From Bacillota bacterium (lineage in GTDB: Bacteria; Bacillota_I; Bacilli_A; RF39; UBA660): DNA of 64,000 nucleotides. The notes beneath the pieces were generated by a model. The model was given only the letters and a program-made list of their open reading frames with translations, searched no databases and was not told where the DNA came from. The stretch lies in contig SVAU01000006.1 in NCBI GenBank assembly GCA_015059245.1, positions 62,001 through 126,000 of the forward strand. Direction: 5' to 3'. Position numbers and translations under genes: made by a program. This document shows, one piece after another, positions 33,718 through 42,326 of the stretch (position 1 is its first letter; every line of letters begins with the position of its first letter).

Positions 33718-34050
33718 TTAGTCTCCGAAGAATTTGTTTAATGGTTTTTCAATATTAGGTTTTACATTGTTTGTTATGTTATTTTCACTTTTTGTTGCGA
33801 ATTCACTAAAAATATCAAGTACTTTACTGGCGTTTTCTAAGTGTTTTTGAAAAGCTTCTGGTTTGAATTTTTCTAATATTTCTGTTACTTTTATTTCGTT
33901 TTTTTGTTTGTATTGTTTCCATATATTATCATCTTCTCCATATAGGTCATATAGTTCGTAGAATTTTTGCCATGTCATTGTACCATTATTAACATGGTAT
34001 ATTAGTTCTGGTTTGTTACGAATGAATTCTTTAAAAGTTTCTTTAGACAT
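33718..34050 (-). CDS. ylbD: YlbD-like protein (putative spore coat family)
   Basis: 110 residues. The pattern KEFIRNKPELIYHVNNGTMTWQKFYELYDLYGED matches the YlbD family (putative coat protein of Bacillus), including the TWQ(K/E)FYE motif; Bacillus members are around 130 residues. It is followed at once by a YlbE-like gene, as in Bacillus, which strengthens both calls. It sits downstream of parC, separated by a hairpin (34054-34090) that contains its own SD. With sigG, sirA and ylmC in the same window, it supports a sporulation background. Confidence 0.72.
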   Translation of the reverse strand: MSKETFKEFIRNKPELIYHVNNGTMTWQKFYELYDLYGEDDNIWKQYKQKNEIKVTEILEKFKPEAFQKHLENASKVLDIFSEFATKSENNITNNVKPNIEKPLNKFFGD

Positions 34051-34053
34051 AAA

Positions 34054-34090
34054 AAATCACCTATTAAATCTTATGTTTAATAAGTGATTT
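34054..34090 (-). promoter_or_regulatory. Terminator-like hairpin containing the ylbD ribosome-binding site
   Basis: A 15-bp stem with one G-U pair (34054-34068 with 34076-34090) lies 5 bases past the parC stop. Its 3' arm on the minus strand holds the SD AGGTGAT, followed by T-rich sequence and the ylbD ATG. It can act as an intrinsic terminator and as an SD lock. Confidence 0.6.
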
Positions 34091-34095
34091 ATTTA

Positions 34096-36648
34096 CTATA
34101 ATTTGAAGTCGTCTATGAAGTCATCAATTGTTAATTCTTGATTTTCTTCTTTTAGAGCAGGAAGTTCAATTTCTTCTTCTCTTTTAACTTCTTCTTTTTT
34201 AGGTGTAGCATTTTGATTTAGTTCAATTTTTCTTTCTACTAATTCTGCTACTTTGAATGTTTCTTCAATTTTTGTTTTACAAATTGTACTACCAGTTGAA
34301 GATAAATCCATTATTGGTAATTCAGTAGTTTTTATTTCTTTGAATTCTCCATCTGTTTTTAAACTTACTACATCTCTATTATTTACTGAGATAGCATTTG
34401 TTATTTTGTAGTTAGTTGATTTTACTTTTTTGATTAATGTTGAACCTTTTTTAGCTCTTGTCATTTGATCAAGTTCACTAATCTTAATACGTTTAGATGT
34501 ATTTTTGTTAGTAAATACTGTTATGTATTCGTCATAGTTTTCTGGAGACATACATGTTACTACTGTATCTTCTTTTACGTTGATACCTTTAACACCTGAT
34601 GCTTTTGCTCCTACTAGAGGGATTTCATCAGAATCAATATTTAGATAATAACCTGTTTCAGTTACAAAGATTGCTCTTCCATTGTCTTTTACTACTGATA
34701 CTAGTTCATCACCATCTTTTAGTTTCATGGCGTTAATTGGTTTAGTATAACGGCTTACAATTAGTTCTTCTAAGTTAGTACGTTTAGTTGTACCTTGTTT
34801 AGTAGTCATTATTACGTTATCACTTGGATTATCTAAGATCATTGCTGAGATGATTCTTTCATCAGCACTTATTTGAATTAAGTTACTAATATGTTTTCCA
34901 AGTTCTTTCCATTTAGTTTCTATTATTTCATGAACTGGTACATATAAGTAATGTCCTAAGTTAGTGAACATTAATAATGTATCTAATGTAGTTGTACTAT
35001 ATAGGCCTCTTATGAAGTCACCTGGTTTTAGAGTTGTTGGTTCTCCACTAGATGATACATATGATTTAAGAGGTATGCGTTTTACATAGCCTTCATTTGT
35101 TGCTACTACGATAACATTTTCTTTAGGAATCATGTCTTTAGCGTCAAATTTGATTTCTGTTACTTCATCTCTTATTTCAGTACGACGTGGGTTACCAAAT
35201 TCTTTTTCTATTTCTTTTAGACTTAGTTTCATTTGTTTTTTCAATACTTCTTCATCTTCAATAATAGATGTTAAGAATTCAATCATCTTACGTAGATTAT
35301 CTTGTTCTTCTAATAGTAGATTTACGTCTGTATTAGATAGAGAGTATAATCTCATCATTACGATTGCTGTTGCTTGTTCTACTGTGAATTCGAATCTTTC
35401 AACTAAGTTATCAATTGATTCTTGTTTATTTTTAGATGCTCTAATTATTTTAATTATTTCATCAATTATATCTACAGCTTTTAAGAAGCCTTCTACGATA
35501 TGTAGTCTTTCTTTAGCTTTATTTAAATCGAATTTAGTACGACGTAAGATAACATCTTTTTGGTGAGCAATAAATGCATCTAGAATTTCTAGAATACCAA
35601 GTTGTTTTGGTCTTCTATTTACTATTGCTACCATATTGAAGTTATAGTTTACTTGTAAGTCAGTATTCTTTAGTAAGTAGTTTAAGATAAGTTCAGCATT
35701 GGCATCTTTCTTTAATTCAATAATTATTTTAGCCATATGTTCTTTATCAGAGACATCTATTACATCAGCTATACCTTCTACTTTTTTATCTATTTTTATA
35801 TCTTCGATTTTTTTACGTAGTTGTTCTTTTAGTACGTCATAAGGTATTTCATGAATTATGATTTGATGAGTACCTTTTTCTTTTACTATTTCAGTTTTTG
35901 CTTTTACTACAACTTTACCACGACCTGTTGAGTAAGCTTGTAGTAAGCCTTCTTTGCCTTCTACTACACCACCTGTTGGGAAGTCAGGGCCTTTAACTAT
36001 ATTAAGAATAGTATCTAATCTACAATTAGGATTATCTATTCTATGGATAGTTGCTTCGATTACTTCACTTAAGTTGTGTGGTGGAATATTCGTTGCATAA
36101 CCTGCTGAGATACCAGTTGATCCATTTACTAATAGATTAGGAAAATGGGCTGGTAGAACTGTTGGTTCTAAATCTTCATCAGCATAGTTAAGTGTCATTT
36201 CGACAGCATCACGATTTATATCTTTTAATGTTACTAAAGCAAGTTTTGTTAATCTTGTTTCAGTATAACGGTGAGCGGCAGGACCGTCACCATCGATTGA
36301 ACCGTTGTTACCATGGATATCAATGAATACTTCACGCATTTTCCATGCTTGTGACATATATATCATTGCACCATATATTGATGAGTCACCATGTGGATGG
36401 TATTTACCCATTACGTCCCCTACTGCTTTTGCGCATTTACGATAAGGTTTGTCGTGAGTGTTTTTACTTTCCCACATTGTATAAAGTATTCTTCTTTGTA
36501 CTGGTTTTAGACCATCTCTTACATCTGGTAGAGCACGGTCTTGGATAATAGATTTAGAATATCTACCAAATCTATCACCCATTATATCTTCTAGAGTATA
36601 ATCATATATTTTCTCGATGATTGTTTTTTCTTCTTGTTTCTTAGCCAT
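34096..36648 (-). CDS. parC: DNA topoisomerase IV subunit A
   Basis: 850 residues; the DNA-cutting subunit of topoisomerase IV, which decatenates daughter chromosomes. The N-terminus has RALPDVRDGLKPVQRRILY, YHPHGDSSIYGAM (quinolone pocket) and the catalytic Tyr in AHRYTETRL (near 128). The tower and coiled coil follow, then the C-terminal beta-pinwheel blades. PHGDSSIY, GVVEGKEGL and the parE neighbour favour ParC over GyrA. Odd: the residue four after the first Ser of the pocket, usually Glu or Asp, is Gly (near 93). The acidic tail (IDDFIDDFKL) is long. It starts 5 bases after the parE stop. Confidence 0.93.
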   Translation of the reverse strand: MAKKQEEKTIIEKIYDYTLEDIMGDRFGRYSKSIIQDRALPDVRDGLKPVQRRILYTMWESKNTHDKPYRKCAKAVGDVMGKYHPHGDSSIYGAMIYMSQAWKMREVFIDIHGNNGSIDGDGPAAHRYTETRLTKLALVTLKDINRDAVEMTLNYADEDLEPTVLPAHFPNLLVNGSTGISAGYATNIPPHNLSEVIEATIHRIDNPNCRLDTILNIVKGPDFPTGGVVEGKEGLLQAYSTGRGKVVVKAKTEIVKEKGTHQIIIHEIPYDVLKEQLRKKIEDIKIDKKVEGIADVIDVSDKEHMAKIIIELKKDANAELILNYLLKNTDLQVNYNFNMVAIVNRRPKQLGILEILDAFIAHQKDVILRRTKFDLNKAKERLHIVEGFLKAVDIIDEIIKIIRASKNKQESIDNLVERFEFTVEQATAIVMMRLYSLSNTDVNLLLEEQDNLRKMIEFLTSIIEDEEVLKKQMKLSLKEIEKEFGNPRRTEIRDEVTEIKFDAKDMIPKENVIVVATNEGYVKRIPLKSYVSSSGEPTTLKPGDFIRGLYSTTTLDTLLMFTNLGHYLYVPVHEIIETKWKELGKHISNLIQISADERIISAMILDNPSDNVIMTTKQGTTKRTNLEELIVSRYTKPINAMKLKDGDELVSVVKDNGRAIFVTETGYYLNIDSDEIPLVGAKASGVKGINVKEDTVVTCMSPENYDEYITVFTNKNTSKRIKISELDQMTRAKKGSTLIKKVKSTNYKITNAISVNNRDVVSLKTDGEFKEIKTTELPIMDLSSTGSTICKTKIEETFKVAELVERKIELNQNATPKKEEVKREEEIELPALKEENQELTIDDFIDDFKL

Positions 36649-36653
36649 TTTGA

Positions 36654-38564
36654 TTACCTCCTAAATCCGTCTTCTAATGTAAAGTCAACATTTTCTTCAA
36701 TCCACTCTTTACGTGGTTCAACTTTATCTCCCATAAGTACTGATACTCTCTTTTCAGCTAGAGCTGCATCTTCGATTGTAACTTTTATTAAACTTCTTGA
36801 TTCTGGATTCATTGTTGTTTCATATAATTCTTCTGCGTCCATTTCACCAAGACCTTTGAATCGTTGTACTTTATAAGCTTGTTTTACTTCTTTTTTTCTT
36901 CTATCTAAGTCTTCATCTGTTGCAACATATTCTTTATATTTACCAAAGTCTAGGGCATATAAAGGTGGGTTTGCAATGAATAACATTCCTGCCTCTATTA
37001 GAGGTCTCATGAATCTATAGAAGAATGTTAGTAATAATACTTGGATATGTGCTCCATCGTCGTCGGCATCGGTCATGATTATTACTTTTCCATAATTTGA
37101 TTCTGTTGGATCAAATTCGTTTCCAATACCTGCTCCGATAGCATATGTTAATGTATTTAATTCTTCATTATTATTTATATCGTTGTTAGAAGCTTTTTCA
37201 CAGTTAAGAACTTTACCTCTTAATGGAAGTATTGCTTGTGTTTCTCTGTTTCTTCCTGTTTTAGCTGAGCCTCCGGCAGAATCTCCTTCGACTAGGAATA
37301 ATTCGTTTTTAGCAGCATCTTTACCAGTTGCTTTAGCAAGTTTTCCACTTAGGATTTTATCTTTCTTTTCTTTACCTTTTCCGTTACGAGCTGCTTCTCT
37401 AGCTTTTCTAGCTGCTTCACGAGCTACTTTACTACGTGATGCTTTTTCTACTATCATTAAAGCTGTTTCTCTATTTTCTTCAAGGAAGAATTTCATATTT
37501 TCATAAGTAATTTGTTCTGTTACTGTACGTGCTTCTGGTGTACCTAATTTACCTTTTGTTTGTCCTTCAAATTGTAATAGATTTTCAGGAATCTTTAGGT
37601 TAATTACAGCACTTAATCCTTCACGAACGTCACTACCTTCAAAGTTAGCATCTTTGCCTTTTAGGACATTATTTTCTTTAGCATAGTCATTGAATGCTTT
37701 TGTGATACCTGATTTGAAACCAGTTTCGTGAGAACCACCATCACTAGTTTTTACATTGTTAACGAAAGATAAAATATTTTCGTTATATCCTTCTTGATAT
37801 TGAAGTGCTATGTCTACTTCGATACCTTGTTTTATACCATTGAAGTTAATAACTTTATGTAATACAGTCTTTCCGTCATTAATGTATTCTATAAAATTAA
37901 TAAGTCCGTTTTCATAGTGGAATTTAGCTGTACGTTTATCTTCTTCATCTTCTACTTCGATAGTAATACCGCTTAGTAGGAATGCACTTTCTTGCATTCT
38001 TTCTGTAATAGTAGTGAATGAGAAATTTGTACTTTTGAATATTTCTGGATCAGGTAAGAATGTTACTGTTGTACCTGTTCTATTTGTAGTACCTATTTCT
38101 TTTAGTTTTTGTACGGTATGTCCACCGTTTTCAAATTTGATGTTACTTATAACACCTTCTCTATGAATTGTTACATCCATTTTTTTACTTAAGGCATTAA
38201 CTACTGATGCACCTACACCATGTAGACCACCTGATACTTTGTATCCTGCTTCTTCGAACTTACCACCAGCATGTAATTTAGTATATACAACTTCTGGAGT
38301 AGATAGTCCGCTTTCGTGTTTTCCGATTGGTACTCCACGACCATGGTCTTCTACAGATACAGATCCATCTTTGTTAAGAGTTATTTTGATATAATCTCCA
38401 TAACCATTAATACTTTCATCGATAGCGTTGTCAACTATTTCCCAAATAAGATGATGTAGTCCTCTTTTGTCTGTAGAACCAATATACATACCAGGACGTT
38501 TTCTAACTGCTTCTAAGCCTTCTAGTATTTTTATAGATGTTGAATCGTATTTTGTTGTTGTCAT
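36654..38564 (-). CDS. parE: DNA topoisomerase IV subunit B
   Basis: 636 residues; the ATPase and Toprim subunit that partners ParC. GHKL ATPase motifs: EIVDNAIDES, DHGRGVPIGKH, GGLHGVGASVVNALS and the KTSDGGSHETGF transducer segment. The Toprim domain has the LVEGDSAGGSAKTGRNRETQA block and IMTDADDDGAHI for Mg binding. The C-terminus has YKVQRFKGLGEMDAEELYETTM. The length of about 640 fits ParE. It is directly upstream of parC in a two-gene operon, and the SD GGTGAAAAAGAATG lies before its ATG. Confidence 0.95.
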   Translation of the reverse strand: MTTTKYDSTSIKILEGLEAVRKRPGMYIGSTDKRGLHHLIWEIVDNAIDESINGYGDYIKITLNKDGSVSVEDHGRGVPIGKHESGLSTPEVVYTKLHAGGKFEEAGYKVSGGLHGVGASVVNALSKKMDVTIHREGVISNIKFENGGHTVQKLKEIGTTNRTGTTVTFLPDPEIFKSTNFSFTTITERMQESAFLLSGITIEVEDEEDKRTAKFHYENGLINFIEYINDGKTVLHKVINFNGIKQGIEVDIALQYQEGYNENILSFVNNVKTSDGGSHETGFKSGITKAFNDYAKENNVLKGKDANFEGSDVREGLSAVINLKIPENLLQFEGQTKGKLGTPEARTVTEQITYENMKFFLEENRETALMIVEKASRSKVAREAARKAREAARNGKGKEKKDKILSGKLAKATGKDAAKNELFLVEGDSAGGSAKTGRNRETQAILPLRGKVLNCEKASNNDINNNEELNTLTYAIGAGIGNEFDPTESNYGKVIIMTDADDDGAHIQVLLLTFFYRFMRPLIEAGMLFIANPPLYALDFGKYKEYVATDEDLDRRKKEVKQAYKVQRFKGLGEMDAEELYETTMNPESRSLIKVTIEDAALAEKRVSVLMGDKVEPRKEWIEENVDFTLEDGFRR

Positions 38565-38603
38565 TCTTTTTCACCATAGTTAGTATAACAAAATAAAACA
38601 CAA

Positions 38604-38642
38604 AAAAAAAGGGACTTGACGGACTTTGACGTCAATTATCCC
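38604..38642 (-). terminator. Terminator after the charged membrane-anchored protein
   Basis: An imperfect hairpin, GGGA and TTGACG pairing with CGTCAA and TCCC, followed on the minus strand by a run of about nine T. It lies between the stop at 38661 and parE. Confidence 0.7.
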
Positions 38643-38660
38643 TCTTATTTAGGCACTTTT

Positions 38661-39413
38661 TTAAAAATCATCGTCACCAGAATATTTTGTTTCTTTTTTT
38701 ACTGGTTGACTTGTTTTTATTGTTTGTGGATTTGGTTTTTTAGTTTCTACTATTTCTTTTTTTTCTATAATAGTTGGTTTTTGTTCAACTATTCTTTTTG
38801 GCTCTGTTACTGGAACAGGTTTTGCTACTTTTTTTGGTTCTTCTACCATAGGAGTTGCTTCTTCTTGTTTTAGTTTAGGAGGTTCAACTTCTTTTGGTTT
38901 TCTATCTTTAAATAATTCTTTTAGAATTTCTCTTTTTGGAGGTCTAGGTTCCTCTTCTTTTATTACTTCTTTTTTCGTTTCTTTAACTGGTTCTTCTATT
39001 GGATTGATATCTATAATAGGTATTACTGCTGTATTATCTATTTCGTCTTTATCTAATACTTTTGTTTTCTTTTTCGATTCTTCTTTAGTTGTTTCTTTTA
39101 TAACATGTACTTTTTCTTCACGTTCTATTTCTTCTTCTAAACTTTTTTTGAAGTTTTCTAAGTTCTTAGTTAGTACTGGTATTTCAAACGTTACATCTTC
39201 ACTTATTGCTTCTTTTTCTGTTGGTGCTTCAAATGTTACATCTTTTAAATCTTGTAGTTTTTCTTTTTTAGGTTCTTTACCTTTTTTAGAATCTTTGATA
39301 CCAAGTAATATTACTGCAATAAAAAGAACTACTAATATAATTATAGAAATTATTAATATAGTAGGAAACCATTTTGATTCATATATTGTATCTATAATAT
39401 TAAGTACGTTCAC
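38661..39413 (-). CDS. Membrane-anchored protein with long charged disordered tail
   Basis: 250 residues. One transmembrane helix at about 17-38 is followed by about 210 residues of Lys/Glu/Pro/Val-rich, low-complexity sequence and an acidic C-terminus YSGDDDF. No catalytic motif is visible. The topology (short N-terminus out, long charged tail inside) is similar to divisome or cytoskeleton adaptors, which often end in a short conserved peptide; that is only an analogy. Its position upstream of parE is compatible with a cell-cycle role but proves nothing. I do not recognise the family. Confidence 0.6.
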   Translation of the reverse strand: MNVLNIIDTIYESKWFPTILIISIIILVVLFIAVILLGIKDSKKGKEPKKEKLQDLKDVTFEAPTEKEAISEDVTFEIPVLTKNLENFKKSLEEEIEREEKVHVIKETTKEESKKKTKVLDKDEIDNTAVIPIIDINPIEEPVKETKKEVIKEEEPRPPKREILKELFKDRKPKEVEPPKLKQEEATPMVEEPKKVAKPVPVTEPKRIVEQKPTIIEKKEIVETKKPNPQTIKTSQPVKKETKYSGDDDF

Positions 39414-39476
39414 TATTGCACCACTCTTTTTCTAATATAAGAATAACATATTATTATTTAATTATCTACATAAAAA

Positions 39477-39496
39477 AAAGATAATTACTTATCTTT
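39477..39496 (-). terminator. Terminator after yneF
   Basis: An 8-bp stem (39477-39484 with 39489-39496), loop TTAC, with a T-run on the minus strand; it lies 1 base past the yneF stop. Confidence 0.75.
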
Positions 39497-39497
39497 C

Positions 39498-39731
39498 TTA
39501 TTTGAATCTATTCATTTGTTGCATTACTTGTCTTACTTGTTTTTGACTTGGTTTTCTTCCCATACTACTCATCATAACTTCTATCATTTTTTCGTTAATA
39601 GGAGGATTCTCCTTAAGTTGTTTTTCAAATACTTTTTTTGTTACAAAGAAACCAATTACTAATCCAATAACAAGACCTAATAGTACGTATAATACGTCTC
39701 CTAACCATTTAATTGCTAATACAGGTATCAT
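39498..39731 (-). CDS. yneF: YneF family small membrane protein (UPF0154)
   Basis: 77 residues. One N-terminal transmembrane helix (LYVLLGLVIGLVIGFFVTKK), then the diagnostic block KENPPINEKMIEVMMSSMG and KPSQKQVRQVMQQM. This matches YneF of Bacillus (UPF0154), whose function is unknown. It sits after sirA and tkt, in the same order as in Bacillus. SD: GGAGAGTG. Confidence 0.9.
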   Translation of the reverse strand: MIPVLAIKWLGDVLYVLLGLVIGLVIGFFVTKKVFEKQLKENPPINEKMIEVMMSSMGRKPSQKQVRQVMQQMNRFK

Positions 39732-39787
39732 TTTTACACTCTCCTTTGTTTATTTATTGTACTAAATTATTTTTATTTTAACAAGAG

Positions 39788-40201
39788 TTATAGCAATTCT
39801 TCTAACCAAAAGTAATCTATATTATCGAAGTCGATTACAAATATTTTTTCTTTTCTAGTTATTGCTTTTAGAAATGTTGGTATTTGTTTGGTACTTTTTA
39901 TTAATAGATAGTTAGTATTTATTATTAGTTTTGATTCTTCTTTAGTATAGTAATCATATATCATATGAGTGTTGTTTACTTTAGTATAAGAGTGTCTGTT
40001 TTTATAATATTCATATATGTTGTTATTTAAATATTCTTTATTGAAGGTATCTCTTATTACGTTGAAATAGTTATAAAAGTATGGTAGATCTTGTTCTTTT
40101 ATGTGATAGATTGTTTCTATTGCTTTATAGAGATTGTAGGGATTGTTTTTTGTTAAGTTATAGAATATGTTATTTATTTTGAATAGATAGTATTTTCTCA
40201 T
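39788..40201 (-). CDS. sirA: SirA-like protein (sporulation inhibitor of replication)
   Basis: 137 residues, Tyr/Asn-rich, soluble. In Bacillus, SirA binds domain I of DnaA to stop re-initiation during sporulation. The evidence here is synteny plus pattern. The gene lies exactly between tkt and yneF, as sirA does. It starts with an RKYYLFKIN strand and ends IPTFLKAITRKEKIFVIDFDNIDYFWLEE, similar in layout to the end of SirA (a final strand with a DF pair and a Trp). The middle is poorly conserved. Its SD lies in the 3' arm of a 13-bp hairpin after tkt (40205-40241). Confidence is moderate, mostly from position. Confidence 0.6.
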   Translation of the reverse strand: MRKYYLFKINNIFYNLTKNNPYNLYKAIETIYHIKEQDLPYFYNYFNVIRDTFNKEYLNNNIYEYYKNRHSYTKVNNTHMIYDYYTKEESKLIINTNYLLIKSTKQIPTFLKAITRKEKIFVIDFDNIDYFWLEELL

Positions 40202-40204
40202 AAA

Positions 40205-40241
40205 AAATCACCAAGATTAATATATATTATCTTAGTGATTT
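40205..40241 (-). promoter_or_regulatory. Terminator-like hairpin containing the sirA ribosome-binding site
   Basis: A 13-bp stem with one G-U pair (40205-40217 with 40229-40241) lies 12 bases past the tkt stop. The 3' arm carries the SD TTGGTGAT and is followed by a T6 run and the ATG of the next gene. Confidence 0.6.
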
Positions 40242-40253
40242 ATTTTGTCGTAT

Positions 40254-42242
40254 TTAGTTGTTTGTTATTAGATATTCTATTCTTCTTAGTAGTGAATCAT
40301 AATCGAAGTTTAGTTTTTGTAATACGTCTTCTCTTCTACCACTTGCTCCGAATGTATCTATTCCGATAGCGCAGCCACGTGATGCAAAGCGATACCATGG
40401 TAATGTAGCAGATGCTTCTACTGTTATTACTTTAGCATTTGGTGGTATTACTTGATCTTGATATTCTTGTGGTTGACTTAGGAATAATTCCATTGAAGGC
40501 ATTGTTACTACTCTAGTATCTATACCTTTCTTACGTAGTTCTTCACTTACTAGATATGTATTAGTTAAGTCCATACCTGTACTTACTAGTACTGCATCTA
40601 ATCTTGCTGTTTCTTGTTTTACTATATATGCACCATATTTAACATATTCTCCATTAGTACCTGCTAGTATATGGGCTTCATCTTTTGATAGAACTATTGC
40701 TACTGGACGTTTATTATTTACTATGTAGTCCCAGCTACCTATTACTTCGTTTATATCTGCTGGTCTTAATACTACTAAGTTTGGTGTAGTTCTTAACATA
40801 GCTAGTTGTTCTATTGGTTGATGAGATGGTCCATCTGTACCGATTGATACTGAATCATGAGTAAATATGTATGTTACTGGAAGATTCATTTGAGCAGTCA
40901 TTCTTAGTGCTGGTTTTAAGTAATCAGCAAATGCTAAGAATGTAGAACCATATACTCTTAAACCTGTAAGAGCCATTCCGTTAAGAACTGCTCCCATTGC
41001 ATGTTCTCTAACACCGAAGTTGATGTTACGGCCTGTTCTTTCTTTTTTAGTATGATCAATATCTTTATATAATGAAGTATGGCATGATGATGAAAGGTCG
41101 GCACTTCCTCCTAAGAAGAATTTTGATCTTTCACTAACTATATTCATTATCTTTGAGTTTGATTCTCTTAATTCTTCGTTGTAATCACTTTGAATTTTAA
41201 AGTTAGAACTACTAAAATGTAATCCATCTACTCCTGTTTGAACAAAGTCTAGAATAGAATTTAATCTTTCTGATTGAATTGTATTTCTTGTTATTTCTAC
41301 ATCTTTATACCAGTTTTCGTATTTATTTCCCATACGAGATGCAATTGTTTTACGTACGTAATTTACGGCATCTTCAGTAATTTCCATCATATTAGTTTCG
41401 ATTTGATATTTTTTTCTTACGTTAACTAAGTCTTCTGTACTTAGTGGTTTTCCATGTACTAGGTTTTTGCCTTCGTTGTAAGAACCACGACCTATAACAG
41501 TTTTTACTTCTATTAATGTTGGTTTTTTATTTACTTTAGCTCTTTCGATTGCTTTATCTATTTCTCTTATGTCATTACCTTCTGCTACGAAGTCTACTTC
41601 CCATCCTTTATTAACGAATTTTTGAATTATTTCGTCTTTTGATGATTTTTCTAGTGGACCATCTAAAGTTATATCATTTGAATCATATAGAACAATTAAA
41701 TTATCTAGAGCTAGGTTTCCTGCTAATGAAGCTGCTTCTTCTGCTACTCCTTCCATTAGGTCTCCATCACCTACTAAACAATATACATAGTAGTTTATTA
41801 ATTTTTGTTTAGGTACTTCTTCGTTTATTAATGCACCAACGTATTTTGAAGATATAGCCATACCTACAGCATTAGCTAAACCTTGTCCTAATGGACCTGT
41901 TGATACTTCTACACCTGGTGTTACTCCATATTCTGGGTGTCCTGGTGTTTTTGAACCTATTTTTCTAAAATCTACTAAGTCGTCGATGCTTATATTGTAT
42001 CCTGCCATAAATAGCATTGCATAAAGAAGTGCAGAACCATGTCCTGCAGACATTACGAATCTATCTCTATTTGGCCATGTTGGATCAGCTGGATTTATTT
42101 GTAAATGATTAGTATATAATGTAAATAATAATGGAGCTGCTCCTAGACATATTCCTGGGTGACCACTTTTGGCATAAGATATCATATCTACGCTTAGTAT
42201 TCTCAAACTATTAAGTGAATGTATTGCATCTTTATTATTCAT
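40254..42242 (-). CDS. tkt: Transketolase
   Basis: 662 residues; a TPP-dependent enzyme of the non-oxidative pentose phosphate pathway that moves two-carbon units between sugar phosphates. Motifs: SGHPGICLGAAPL at the start, GHGSALLYAM, GPLGQGLANAVGMA, and the TPP/Mg motif GDGDLMEGVAEEAA with NDITLDG. The middle domain has FGVREHAMGAVLNGMAL, HDSVSIGTDGPSHQPIEQLA and LRPADINEV. The C-terminus has VEASATLPW and GIDTFGASG. Full length for the family. It precedes sirA and yneF as in Bacillus. Promoter position unclear. Confidence 0.96.
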   Translation of the reverse strand: MNNKDAIHSLNSLRILSVDMISYAKSGHPGICLGAAPLLFTLYTNHLQINPADPTWPNRDRFVMSAGHGSALLYAMLFMAGYNISIDDLVDFRKIGSKTPGHPEYGVTPGVEVSTGPLGQGLANAVGMAISSKYVGALINEEVPKQKLINYYVYCLVGDGDLMEGVAEEAASLAGNLALDNLIVLYDSNDITLDGPLEKSSKDEIIQKFVNKGWEVDFVAEGNDIREIDKAIERAKVNKKPTLIEVKTVIGRGSYNEGKNLVHGKPLSTEDLVNVRKKYQIETNMMEITEDAVNYVRKTIASRMGNKYENWYKDVEITRNTIQSERLNSILDFVQTGVDGLHFSSSNFKIQSDYNEELRESNSKIMNIVSERSKFFLGGSADLSSSCHTSLYKDIDHTKKERTGRNINFGVREHAMGAVLNGMALTGLRVYGSTFLAFADYLKPALRMTAQMNLPVTYIFTHDSVSIGTDGPSHQPIEQLAMLRTTPNLVVLRPADINEVIGSWDYIVNNKRPVAIVLSKDEAHILAGTNGEYVKYGAYIVKQETARLDAVLVSTGMDLTNTYLVSEELRKKGIDTRVVTMPSMELFLSQPQEYQDQVIPPNAKVITVEASATLPWYRFASRGCAIGIDTFGASGRREDVLQKLNFDYDSLLRRIEYLITNN

Positions 42243-42297
42243 ATGTTCACTCTCCTACTTTTTAATTATATCAATTTTTTAGAAATAAGAACATATA

Positions 42298-42326
42298 AAA
42301 AGTAAGATTTTGTTTATCTTACTTTT
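42298..42326 (-). terminator. Terminator after the glycosyltransferase gene
   Basis: An 11-bp perfect stem (42298-42308 with 42316-42326) overlapping the stop at 42319; loop TTTGTTT. Confidence 0.75.

Noticed and set aside
34096..36648. Calling this gene gyrA
   Set aside because: The parE partner lies directly upstream, and the PHGDSSIY with GVVEGKEG pattern fits ParC better.
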